Source of the DNA: an uncultured Eggerthellaceae bacterium
Lineage (GTDB): Bacteria; Actinomycetota; Coriobacteriia; Coriobacteriales; Eggerthellaceae
Direction of reading: 5' to 3'
Length of the DNA stretch: 12,925 nucleotides
Assembly (NCBI GenBank): GCA_934645125.1
Contig: CAKUDT010000015.1
Coordinates: 1-12,925 of the forward strand
A model generated the notes under the pieces. It was not told the origin of the DNA. It ran no database searches and saw only the letters and a program-made list of their open reading frames with translations. Made by a program: the position numbers and the translations under genes. Below, one piece after another: positions 6,206 through 12,925 of this stretch (its first letter is position 1; every line of letters begins with the position of its first letter).

Positions 6206-8359
6206 TTACCCACGGAGGCGCGCAATCAGCTTGTCGGACAGCGCTTTTAGCGCTTTCAGACGTGCTGCCAGACCACAGGGCACTTCGCCATCGCTTTCCT
6301 CGCAGCCGGTTGCCTCTTGGAGCGGGTGCTCCATGAAGAATGCCTGCGAATCAAAGGCATTGGCGCTGCTCTTGCGGCAATACGTGCCATCGGAAAGGAT
6401 GATGCTTGCTTTTGCCGTGTCGCTCATCTGCGCTTCAAGCATCCAGGTAATCTGGCAGCGCAGGCGCGGATCGTTGATGGGGCAGGCGATTTCCACGCGA
6501 CGATTTAAGTTGCGCGTCATCAGGTCGGCAGACGAAATATACATCAGGGCATCGTCGCCTTTACCGAAAAGGTATACGCGGCTGTGTTCTAAGAAGCGTC
6601 CAACAACGCTGTTCACGTGGATATTCTCGGTGTATTTGGGTACGCCGGGTAAGATGCAGCAAATACCCCGGATGATGAGCTGCACTTCCACGCCCGCCTG
6701 CGATGCCTGCGCAAGCTTGTCAATAATGTCGCGTTCGGTTACGGAATTCGCTTTGATGCACACGTAGCCTTGTTCGCCCAGTTCAATTTGGCGGTCGATC
6801 TGCTCAAGCAGCAGCTCCTTAATGCCCAAAGGCGAAACGCGCAGCTGCTCGTAGGTGCCATCCAACTTGTTTACCAACATATTGCGGAAGAATGCCGAAG
6901 CGTCTTCGCCAATTTCAGGTGAGGCCGTTATCAGGCTCAAGTCGGTATAGAGCGCACTTGTTTTCTCGTTGTAGTTGCCTGTGCCGATTTGCGTGATGTA
7001 GCTTGTCTTGTTGCCTTTGCGCAGCGTAATGAGGCACACTTTGCTGTGGCATTTGAAGCCTTCGGTGCCGTAGGCCACCTGGCAGCCCGCCTCTTCGAGC
7101 ATCTGCGCCCAAGTCAGGTTGTTTTCCTCGTCAAAGCGTGCGCGCAGCTCCATGAGCACCAGCACTTCTTTGCCGTGCTCTGCCGCGCGGCAAAGTGCTT
7201 GCGCAATCTTCGAGGTCTTTGCCAGACGATAGATAGTGATCTTAATAGAAAGAACGTTCGGGTTTTCAGCGGCTTCGTTCAAAAGATGCAGGAACGGGTC
7301 AATAGTGTCATAAGGGAAGTGCAGCAGGTGGTCTTTTTGTTGTACTTGCGCCATGATGGATTGTCCCTGATGCAGATCTATGGCCCATCTTCCCTTATGG
7401 GGCAGGTAGGAAAGCTTTGCCGCAAGGTCTTTGGGCAAACTGTCTGTCAGGGCATATGCGTAACTCATGGCAAGCGGGCAGCGATCCACGAACATTTGCT
7501 GCGGTTTTACGCGCGTCAGGGAAATAAGCTTCTCGCGGAAGGCCTCCGATACCGGGCAGCTCAGCTCCAGGCGCACAATTGCCAGGTGATCGCGCTGCTT
7601 GAGCAGCTTTTTCATCTGGTGGCGATAATCTTCTTCGTTGTCTTCGAACTTCTCGTCATCGAAGCTGATGTCGGCATTGCGTGTGACCGCCAAAACGCAA
7701 CTTTCTTTTATGGAGTATGCATCGAACAGGGTTGGCAGCCAATGTAGAAGAATGTTCTCGGTGCGAATGTAGCGCTTGCCATCGGGCAGCATGACAAACG
7801 ACGGCAGACTGCCCGGAAGCGGCACAATTCCAACGGCCTTTTCTTTCTTGTGTTCCAACAATGCGGCGGCGTACAGGCGCTTATTCACCAGGTGGGGCAG
7901 CGGATGGTTCGGCCCAATAAGGATAGGCGAAATTACGGGCAATACGTCCGTGCGGAAGAATCGATTGATGCGTTTTGTTTCGTCGGCGGTAAGTTCGTCG
8001 AAGGAAACGTCGCAAATGTCGTTTTTCTCGAGCTCTTGCGCCACGGCGGTGTAGATGTGCTCCTTCATGGTCAGCAATCCCGGGATGGTCTTGTAGACCT
8101 CGTCGAGTTGCTTGTCTGCGGTCCAGCCGGTGCGACTGTCGGTCTTAAGCGGGTCGATGCGCGTGATGTCGAACAAGCTGCCTACGCGAATCATGAAGAA
8201 TTCATCCAGGTTGCTGCAGAAGATCGAGATGAACTTCAGGCGCTCAAGCGCGGGTACGCTCGTATCGGATGCCTCTTCAAGCACGCGACGATTGAAACGC
8301 AGCCAGCTTAGTTCTCGGTTTTGGGTGTAAGCGTATTCGCGTTGAGTATTCTCTGACAT
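6206..8359 (-). CDS. ppk: Polyphosphate kinase (PPK1 family)
   Basis: A 717-residue PPK1, which reversibly transfers the terminal phosphate of ATP onto inorganic polyphosphate. Seen: the N-terminal domain with NRELSWLRFNRRVLEEA (14-30) and LDEFFMIRVG (51-60), the first catalytic phospholipase-D-like domain with the autophosphorylated His in KCHSK (H438, equivalent to E. coli H435), and the second with EHSRVYLFGKG (H592), plus the conserved IGTGNYNEKTSALYTDLSL stretch (458-476) and SSADLMTRNLNRRVE (609-623). Length matches the family (about 690-730). The C-terminal 60 residues look lineage-specific. The ATG start has GAAGG six bases upstream and lies inside the end of the upstream ppx gene (52-bp overlap), indicating coupled expression. 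No clear terminator directly follows; see the inverted repeat downstream. Identification is very secure. Confidence 0.97.
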   Translation of the reverse strand: MSENTQREYAYTQNRELSWLRFNRRVLEEASDTSVPALERLKFISIFCSNLDEFFMIRVGSLFDITRIDPLKTDSRTGWTADKQLDEVYKTIPGLLTMKEHIYTAVAQELEKNDICDVSFDELTADETKRINRFFRTDVLPVISPILIGPNHPLPHLVNKRLYAAALLEHKKEKAVGIVPLPGSLPSFVMLPDGKRYIRTENILLHWLPTLFDAYSIKESCVLAVTRNADISFDDEKFEDNEEDYRHQMKKLLKQRDHLAIVRLELSCPVSEAFREKLISLTRVKPQQMFVDRCPLAMSYAYALTDSLPKDLAAKLSYLPHKGRWAIDLHQGQSIMAQVQQKDHLLHFPYDTIDPFLHLLNEAAENPNVLSIKITIYRLAKTSKIAQALCRAAEHGKEVLVLMELRARFDEENNLTWAQMLEEAGCQVAYGTEGFKCHSKVCLITLRKGNKTSYITQIGTGNYNEKTSALYTDLSLITASPEIGEDASAFFRNMLVNKLDGTYEQLRVSPLGIKELLLEQIDRQIELGEQGYVCIKANSVTERDIIDKLAQASQAGVEVQLIIRGICCILPGVPKYTENIHVNSVVGRFLEHSRVYLFGKGDDALMYISSADLMTRNLNRRVEIACPINDPRLRCQITWMLEAQMSDTAKASIILSDGTYCRKSSANAFDSQAFFMEHPLQEATGCEESDGEVPCGLAARLKALKALSDKLIARLRG

Positions 8360-9231
8360 AAGTAACCTTCTCGTACTCCGTATTTGCTAACAATCAGCTG
8401 CTGGGCGCTGAACAGGTGAAATGCATGCTGTAGAATGAGCATGCCGGGGATAAGCGTGTGAATGCGGTCCGCCTCGTGCCGCAAAATCAGGTTCGTGGCA
8501 TCCTTTGTGCCGCTGCACAGAAACGCGGTGAGCTCATCAAGTTGCTCAGCCGTTATCCCTTGCCTGTTCTTGGGCAAGGTGAAGTAATGCCGCGCTAACT
8601 TTAACGTTGCGCGCGCCGTTCCGCCCACGCCCATCACCAACACGCGGGGAGAAACGTTGTTCTCGTGCGGGTCAATGGTCTGGCTAATGGCTCCCTGCAG
8701 TTTCTGAAGGGAGCCTTCACCGGGTAAAATGTTTTTCACGCAGCGCTTGTATAGGCTCAGCGATCCAATAGGGAAGCTGGCGGAGTTGGTGATAACGCCT
8801 TCTTCGAACGACACGACTTCCGTGCTGGCGCCGCCAACGTCAAGAAACGCACCGCTTTCAATGCGCAGGTCCTCCATGACGCCGGTGTAGCCCAGAAGTG
8901 CTTCTTCTTCGCCGCTGATGACATCCACCGAAAAACCGGTTGCCGCATGAATGATTGCAAGCGCTTGTTCGGTGTTCGAGATATTGCGCAACGATGCCGT
9001 AGCAAACACGGCAACGTTATCGATCTCCAGCGTTTCCAGCGTGGCACGAAACTCCAGCAGTCCGCTGCAGGCGCTTTCGATGCCTTCGGCGCTGAGTGCC
9101 CCGTCTTCTACGTAACTTGCAAGGCCGGCCATCACCTTCTCGCGGAATAAAATTCGGAAGGCGTGCCCGTCCACCTCGTAGACGGTCAATCGGATTGAGT
9201 TCGAACCAATGTCGATAATCCCTTGCTTCAT
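8308..9231 (-). CDS. ppx: Ppx/GppA family exopolyphosphatase (short form)
   Basis: A 307-residue member of the Ppx/GppA phosphatase family (ASKHA fold), expected to release phosphate from polyphosphate ends or to act on pppGpp. Seen: the phosphate-1 loop IDIGSNSIRL (6-15), ATASLRN (77-83), the catalytic acidic ISGEEEA (105-111), phosphate-2 DVGGASTEVV (131-140), GVGGTAR and the closing YGVREG. It is the short, two-lobe form common in actinobacteria and lacks the C-terminal HD-like domain of E. coli Ppx. The ATG start follows GAGGAA by seven bases. It is the first gene of the ppx-ppk unit and overlaps ppk by 52 bp, putting the synthesising and degrading enzymes under one control. Whether it prefers polyphosphate or pppGpp is not decidable here; the ppk neighbour favours polyphosphate. 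Confidence 0.93.
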   Translation of the reverse strand: MKQGIIDIGSNSIRLTVYEVDGHAFRILFREKVMAGLASYVEDGALSAEGIESACSGLLEFRATLETLEIDNVAVFATASLRNISNTEQALAIIHAATGFSVDVISGEEEALLGYTGVMEDLRIESGAFLDVGGASTEVVSFEEGVITNSASFPIGSLSLYKRCVKNILPGEGSLQKLQGAISQTIDPHENNVSPRVLVMGVGGTARATLKLARHYFTLPKNRQGITAEQLDELTAFLCSGTKDATNLILRHEADRIHTLIPGMLILQHAFHLFSAQQLIVSKYGVREGYLCQRILNANTLTPKTEN

Positions 9232-9280
9232 GATGCTTCCTCTTGTGCATTCTTATCCATTTTGCATTTTCTTGCTTTTG

Positions 9281-9286
9281 AGTATA
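9281..9286 (-). promoter_or_regulatory. Possible -10 box of the ppx-ppk operon
   Basis: On the minus strand TATACT lies about 50 bases before the ppx ATG, a 5/6 match to TATAAT. No good -35 is at the usual distance: TTGAAA is present but 20 bases away. Tentative. Confidence 0.35.
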
Positions 9287-9331
9287 CGGCGTGTTTGTAA
9301 GCTGCTTTTCAAAGGTTTGTAAAATGGAGGT

Positions 9332-9375
9332 AAAACGCAAGCGCGCCCCCGCCCGGTAACAGGCGAAGACGCGCT
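9332..9375 (-). terminator. Probable intrinsic terminator of the radical SAM gene
   Basis: An AGCGCG/CGCGCT stem (9340-9345, 9370-9375) encloses a second CGCC/GGCG stem (9350-9353, 9362-9365). On the minus strand it is followed by TGCGTTTT. It lies about 60 bp after the radical SAM stop and before ppx, so it separates two transcription units that run the same way. Confidence 0.6.
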
Positions 9376-9432
9376 CGTTCGTTTTGACTCTGAGCCGTTT
9401 TATATGCGCTGGTCAGCTGCTTGTTCTTCTTG

Positions 9433-10860
9433 CTAGTCGCGTTTGATGGTGCGGCCAAGTGCCTCGAAACGGGTCAAGTCCGTCTTCGCCATACCAATGT
9501 TGGGATCCTTGCGCGCCTCGAAGCGAGGATCGGCGGGGTCATCCCACATACGCTCTGCAACAGGCTTCCATTCCTCGGCGAACGTGGTGCACTTCGAGCA
9601 CAGCTCGCAGGCGCTTTCCTGTGCGGTCAGGTTCGTGCATTCCGCGCCGGAAGCCTCGACTAGCTTGGGCAGCCATTTCGGGTTCTCCAGCATGGGGCAG
9701 GGGCGCAGCAAGTTGTCGTTGAACGGCATGTTCTTGTAGTACTCCATGAAAATGGGGGACTTCAAGCATTCCAGCAGAGACTTTTCGTGGATGTTCGCGT
9801 TGGAGTAATGGATGAACACGCACGGCTCAACATCGCCTGCGGCATTGATGTGCAGGTAGCGACGTCCGCCGGCAATGCAGCCGCCCACAAACTCGCCGTC
9901 GTTTTGGAAGTCCAGCGTGAACAGTGGTTTCTTGTAACGCATATCGCGCACGAAGTTGTACAGGTGGATACGCTGCTCGACAGTGGGCATGAGCTCGGGT
10001 GCGGCATCGGAGCCAACGGGCATGTACGTGAAGATCCAGCAGAACAGCGCGCCCTGCTCAATCAACCAGTCGAAGTATTCCTCGCTGGCAATGCTTTCGG
10101 CGTTTTGGCTGGTGAAGCACGCGGAAATGCCGAACGGCAAGCCGTGGGACTTCAGCAGCTTCATAGCCTTCACAATGCTTTGATATGTGCCGGCACCGCG
10201 GCGCGCATCGGTGGTTTCCTCGGAGCCTTCTGCGCTAATGGCGGGTACGAAGTTCTTCACGCGCAGGACGTCCTGGCAGAATTCCTCGTCGATAAGCGTT
10301 GCGTTGGTGAAGCATAGAAACGCGCAGTCGGGATGCGCTTCGCACAGGCGGATAAGGTCCTTTTTGCGCACCATAGGCTCGCCGCCCGTGTAGATGTAAA
10401 CGTGAGTGCCCAGCTCAACGCCCTGATTGATAATGGAGTCAATGTCATCGTAGGTCAGGTTCAGGCTGTGACCGTAATCGGCGGCCCAGCAGCCGGTGCA
10501 ATGCAGGTTGCAGGCGCTTGTGGGGTCAAGCAGAATGGCCCAGGGAATGTTGCATTGATGCTTCTCGCGCATTTCTTCCTGCTTCGGCCATGCCATCAGG
10601 TTGCCATCGACAATGAAGTTCTTCAGGAACTCGTTGCGGAACTCGGGATTCAAGTCGAAGATCTTCATGATCAGTTCATACCAGTTGTTCTTTTCGGCAA
10701 TAACTTTCTTGAAGGTTTCGCGCTGGGTGGGGAAGACATCTGCGGGTGCAACTTTGTCCAGCATGTTCATGATGTTGCAGATGTTTTTCTCAGGATCGGC
10801 TAGCAAATAGTCCACGGTTTTCATCATGGCAGCGCGCTTGATTTGGTCGGTGGCTTTCAT
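9433..10860 (-). CDS. Radical SAM protein with SPASM-like Cys-rich C-terminus, substrate unknown
   Basis: A 475-residue radical SAM enzyme. Seen: an N-terminal helical region (1-105) with PEFRNEFLKNFIVDGNLMAW-like text, the 4Fe-4S motif C117-x3-C121-x2-C124 in CNLHCTGCW, the SAM-binding GGE (159-161), and a C-terminal half with further Cys: C328, C347, C365, C388, C408, C418, C421, C424, enough for one or more auxiliary clusters of the SPASM or twitch type. The NCNIPWAILLDPTSACNLHC-type leader resembles a family widespread in anaerobic Firmicutes and actinobacteria whose reaction I do not know. No peptide precursor gene is nearby, so RiPP modification has no contextual support. The ATG at 10860 is preferred (AAAGGAG about seven bases upstream) over an in-frame TTG 21 bases earlier. 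It is divergent from a TetR-type regulator with a dyad over its promoter, so it is probably repressed by that protein. Confidence 0.88.
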   Translation of the reverse strand: MKATDQIKRAAMMKTVDYLLADPEKNICNIMNMLDKVAPADVFPTQRETFKKVIAEKNNWYELIMKIFDLNPEFRNEFLKNFIVDGNLMAWPKQEEMREKHQCNIPWAILLDPTSACNLHCTGCWAADYGHSLNLTYDDIDSIINQGVELGTHVYIYTGGEPMVRKKDLIRLCEAHPDCAFLCFTNATLIDEEFCQDVLRVKNFVPAISAEGSEETTDARRGAGTYQSIVKAMKLLKSHGLPFGISACFTSQNAESIASEEYFDWLIEQGALFCWIFTYMPVGSDAAPELMPTVEQRIHLYNFVRDMRYKKPLFTLDFQNDGEFVGGCIAGGRRYLHINAAGDVEPCVFIHYSNANIHEKSLLECLKSPIFMEYYKNMPFNDNLLRPCPMLENPKWLPKLVEASGAECTNLTAQESACELCSKCTTFAEEWKPVAERMWDDPADPRFEARKDPNIGMAKTDLTRFEALGRTIKRD

Positions 10861-10913
10861 GACATGCTCCTTTGCTTTCAAAAGACCTGAAATTCTTCAT
10901 GCCTGCAAATACT

Positions 10914-10935
10914 CACTGTGGCATAATACACAGTG
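10914..10935. promoter_or_regulatory. Inverted repeat over the radical SAM -10 box: candidate TetR operator
   Basis: CACTGTG (10914-10920) and CACAGTG (10929-10935) are perfect 7-bp inverted arms with an 8-bp spacer that contains the whole -10 box. An overlapping palindrome TACACAGTGTA occupies 10927-10937. Position and size suit a TetR-family dimer repressing the radical SAM gene. Confidence 0.6.
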
Positions 10936-10950
10936 TAAATGTACTGACAA
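10923..10950 (-). promoter_or_regulatory. Promoter of the radical SAM gene
   Basis: On the minus strand TTGTCA (10950-10945), a 16-bp spacer and TATTAT (10928-10923) resemble the sigma-70 consensus. The start point would be near 10916, about 55 bases before the ATG. Confidence 0.6.
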
Positions 10951-11040
10951 AACAGAGAAACATCAATGACCAAAGTAGCGAAAACTGGGTATTAAGTCAA
11001 ATTCGTTACGATTCTGACAATTTGCTGGGGGGCGATTTGC

Positions 11041-11721
11041 ATGGTGGCAAAAGAGGCGAAAATAGTAAAAGAAAAAAAGGAAAAGACGAAGAAAGCGAAG
11101 GACGATGCGCCGGATAAATTCGCATCTGATCCGCGTTCTCAAAGGACGGAAGCTCAAATTTACGCGGCGTTTGACGAGCTGCTTTCCGAAAAAGAGCTTT
11201 CTAAAATCACCGTGACCATGCTTACAAAGCGTGCTGGAATCAGCCGCAAAACGTTCTATTTGCATTACGGTTCTATCGATGATCTTGTCGATGAGCTTCT
11301 TCGCAGGGAAATGGCGAATGTCGGCGAAACGCTGCGTTCGATTCCGCTGGACAAAGACGGGCGCATTGATGCGGGGGCGTTTTTGTCGGTGCTGTGCGAG
11401 GAGATCCTTCTGAATTTCGACCGAAGGACAAAGATTCTAGAATGCGTTAATACCGATCGACTGGTGGATCGTTTGAAGCCATTTTTGGCGGACGTGCTCA
11501 AAGAGAATAACGCGCTGGGCCTGTCAGAAGAACTTGGCCCCTACCTGGATATTTTCATCGCATATTTCTGCTCCGGGTTCCTTGCCGTTTATCATCATTT
11601 GCTATCGACCGACCCCGATCTTCCCATAGAGAACATTTCGATGCTTACCGGCGCTGCGGTTACCGGTGGTATTGCGGCGCTGGCAGAAAAGGCAGCCGAG
11701 CTGAAGATTGCGCAATCATAG
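11041..11721 (+). CDS. TetR/AcrR-type transcriptional regulator with Lys-rich N-terminal tail
   Basis: A 226-residue one-component regulator. Seen: a very basic and acidic N-terminal tail (residues 1-30, ten Lys among residues 4-20), helix 1 from about 34, and the helix-turn-helix ITVTMLTKRAGISRKTFYLHYGSIDDLVDEL-like region at 56-86, where the GISRKTFYLHYGS text is diagnostic of TetR. The rest is an all-helical ligand and dimer domain with no recognisable ligand signature. The ATG follows GGGGGG by eight bases; no other in-frame ATG precedes residue 60, which would cut the HTH. Divergent from the radical SAM gene with a dyad between them, so it most likely represses that gene and perhaps itself. 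Its own promoter is not clear. No terminator is evident after its stop. Confidence 0.9.
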   Translation: MVAKEAKIVKEKKEKTKKAKDDAPDKFASDPRSQRTEAQIYAAFDELLSEKELSKITVTMLTKRAGISRKTFYLHYGSIDDLVDELLRREMANVGETLRSIPLDKDGRIDAGAFLSVLCEEILLNFDRRTKILECVNTDRLVDRLKPFLADVLKENNALGLSEELGPYLDIFIAYFCSGFLAVYHHLLSTDPDLPIENISMLTGAAVTGGIAALAEKAAELKIAQS

Positions 11722-11989
11722 TTTTTGCGGCGCTTAAGGGCTGCTCATGGCGCACGTTTCGCTGATGTTGTAAAAGCGTCATGCAACGGTTGACTGAACG
11801 TGGCTTTAGGCATGGTATCTTTTTACCGATGGCTTAAGCGCCCTGGTGCGGCTGCGGAGATTGCGCTGCTGATGTGCCGATCGGGGTTGAATACTTGATG
11901 GGTCAATAAATCTGATAAAGCCAAAGCGGCTGATAGAGTGCATTTTTTAGGAGCTTAGCAATACTATAGCGAAGAGAGGGGCTAATGCG
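11722..11989. other. Intergenic region with a distant 10-bp inverted repeat; no gene seen
   Basis: No ORF on either strand is convincing. GGCGCTTAAG (11729-11738) recurs inverted at 11833-11842, and a small hairpin CATGGTA/TACCGATG with one bulge lies at 11811-11831. TTGACT at 11790-11795 is a good -35 box but the best -10 candidates are badly spaced. Close to the next gene, TACTAT (11962-11967) may be a -10 box without a clear -35. Confidence 0.4.
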
Positions 11990-12550
11990 ATGGACGATAT
12001 GACCACGAATTCACCGGACCTTACTGCGACAAGCAATAAGGGTGTTGTCAAGGAAAAGCCGCATCCATCCATCCCGCTTCAGGATATCGACATTCTTAAA
12101 ATTTGCGATGAGATTGCCTTGCGCAAGTACCATTTCAGCAAGTCAGGCTTAAGTTCGGGCGTAGAACTCATCGATTATATTGCTCTTTTGGTGATTGAAG
12201 AGGAGTCGTCTTTAGCCGACATCTATGGCGGCCGTGTGTACTTGCGCGACATATCGGACAAAATGCACATCCCCATACGGCGGGCATCATCGCGTATTGG
12301 GCATCTGCGTGATCGCGGTTTAGTCAACTGGGGCCACGATGGTGATGGAAGCGAAGGCACGTATGTAACCTTGACCGATTCGGGTCGGGAATTCTTGGTT
12401 GCGCAGCGCAGCCACCTGGCCAAATATTACAGCGGCGTTATCCAGCGCTTTGGCATTAGCAACCTTATGAGCCTTCTGAATCTTATGAAACAGATGGAAA
12501 CCGTTATCGAGGTTGAGCTGGAGGAAGGGGGAGTCGATGATTCAGAATGA
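11990..12550 (+). CDS. Winged-helix (MarR-like) regulator overlapping citrate synthase
   Basis: A 186-residue protein with a winged helix-turn-helix resembling MarR or Rrf2-type regulators. Seen: a polar N-terminal tail (1-30), helices around 33-76, the recognition-helix region YLRDISDKMHIPIRRASSRIGHLRDRGLVNW-like at 84-114, a wing at 115-130 (DGSEGTYVTLTDSGREF) and a C-terminal helix pair, probably for dimerisation. The ATG at 11990 follows GAGAGGGG by eight bases; another ATG five bases earlier is out of frame. The last 14 bp overlap the citrate synthase start, so the two are almost certainly co-transcribed and translationally coupled. It may sense a TCA-cycle metabolite or simply be carried in the operon; no ligand residues can be named. 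MarR-like is my best guess from the fold pattern, not a confirmed family. Confidence 0.75.
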   Translation: MDDMTTNSPDLTATSNKGVVKEKPHPSIPLQDIDILKICDEIALRKYHFSKSGLSSGVELIDYIALLVIEEESSLADIYGGRVYLRDISDKMHIPIRRASSRIGHLRDRGLVNWGHDGDGSEGTYVTLTDSGREFLVAQRSHLAKYYSGVIQRFGISNLMSLLNLMKQMETVIEVELEEGGVDDSE

Positions 12551-12925
12551 TGTTTCCGCCTGCACCGTTTATGCGCAGGACCTGCTTGCCACTTGCCTGC
12601 AAAATGATAGCATCTCGCCGCGTCTTTACGAGGAATATGGCGTTAACCTGGGTTTACGCGATGAACGCGGAAACGGTGTTCTGACCGGCCTTACGAATAT
12701 CTCGAAAATCAGCTCGTCAAAGGTCGAAGGTGCTCAAAAAGTTCCCGACCAGGGGCGCTTGTGGTATCGCGGCCACACTATAGAGGAGCTTATTACTTCG
12801 CTGGGTGACCAATTGGGGTTCGAGCGCGTTACGCATCTTCTTCTTTCGGGCGAGCTTCCCTCTGCTGAGCAGGAACAACGCTTCAAGGAAGTTATTGCGA
12901 GCTGTCGTGAGCTGCCGCCGTTTTT
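12537..12925 (+). CDS. gltA: Citrate synthase, 5' part only (runs off the window)
   Basis: The first 129 codons of a citrate or 2-methylcitrate synthase, which condenses oxaloacetate with acetyl-CoA (or propionyl-CoA). Seen: an N-terminal arm of about 45 residues, then GVLTGLTNISKISSSKVEG (48-66), a degenerate form of the GL..V..S.I..I entry block, followed by GRLWYRGHTIEEL (73-85), typical of the family, and FERVTHLLLSGELPS. The catalytic His/His/Asp lie beyond the window. ATG 12537 is chosen because GAGGAAGGGG lies just upstream; it sits inside the end of the regulator gene in another frame. The arm before the core is longer than in the short archaeal or Bacillus enzymes, closer to the type found in anaerobic clostridia and actinobacteria. 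Citrate versus methylcitrate synthase cannot be told from this part. Confidence 0.88.
   Translation, partial: MIQNDVSACTVYAQDLLATCLQNDSISPRLYEEYGVNLGLRDERGNGVLTGLTNISKISSSKVEGAQKVPDQGRLWYRGHTIEELITSLGDQLGFERVTHLLLSGELPSAEQEQRFKEVIASCRELPPF

Noticed and set aside
6141..6767. Plus-strand ORF of 208 codons antisense to the end of ppk
   Set aside because: ppk is unmistakable on the other strand; the ORF lacks a ribosome site and family features.
6989..7747. Plus-strand ORF of 252 codons antisense to ppk
   Set aside because: A long shadow frame within a conserved gene; no independent start signal.
9433..10860. RiPP maturase with a nearby precursor peptide
   Set aside because: No short Cys-rich or leader-like peptide ORF was found in the adjoining gaps (9232-9432, 10861-11040).
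10872..11117. Plus-strand ORF of 81 codons across the radical SAM/TetR intergenic region
   Set aside because: It covers both candidate promoters and the operator, overlaps the TetR start in another frame and has no recognisable sequence.

Overview
The window carries nine complete protein genes and the 5' part of a tenth, with no rRNA, tRNA, CRISPR array, insertion sequence or phage gene. GC content looks moderate (roughly 50-55 % by eye). The gene types (FmdE protein, short Ppx next to Ppk1, a SPASM-like radical SAM protein beside a TetR regulator, a winged-helix gene overlapping citrate synthase) suggest an anaerobic actinobacterium of the Coriobacteriia, possibly Eggerthellaceae. This is an impression from protein style and I could not test it.

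Layout: (1) 37-1605 (+), a YtcJ-like amidohydrolase. (2) 1606-1891, a convergent intergenic region packed with hairpins. (3) 1892-5946, a metal or metal-cofactor uptake locus. A FecB/BtuF-type lipoprotein (-) is transcribed away from an operon (+) of FmdE-family protein, FecCD-type permease and BtuD/FecE-type ATPase; permease and ATPase overlap by ATGA. The ATPase has an unusual N-terminal extension of about 130 residues, first Gln-rich and then His-rich (15 His between residues 63 and 121). The divergent promoter region has a strong sigma-70-like promoter flanked by an 8-bp inverted repeat. (4) 5947-6205, a convergent intergenic region with a 150-bp segment bounded by near-perfect 20-bp inverted repeats. 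(5) 9231-6206 (-), a ppx-ppk polyphosphate operon whose genes overlap by 52 bp. (6) 9433-11721, a radical SAM gene (-) divergent from a TetR/AcrR-type regulator (+), with a dyad lying exactly over the radical SAM -10 box. (7) 11990-12925 (+), a winged-helix regulator overlapping citrate synthase by 14 bp; the latter runs off the window.

The most interesting unit is the FmdE/FecCD transporter with its His-rich ATPase. The four genes form a complete ABC importer plus a zinc-finger FmdE protein, and the His-rich tail points to a transition metal (Ni, Co or Zn) or a metal complex as cargo or regulator. The metal is an inference and is not shown by the sequence.
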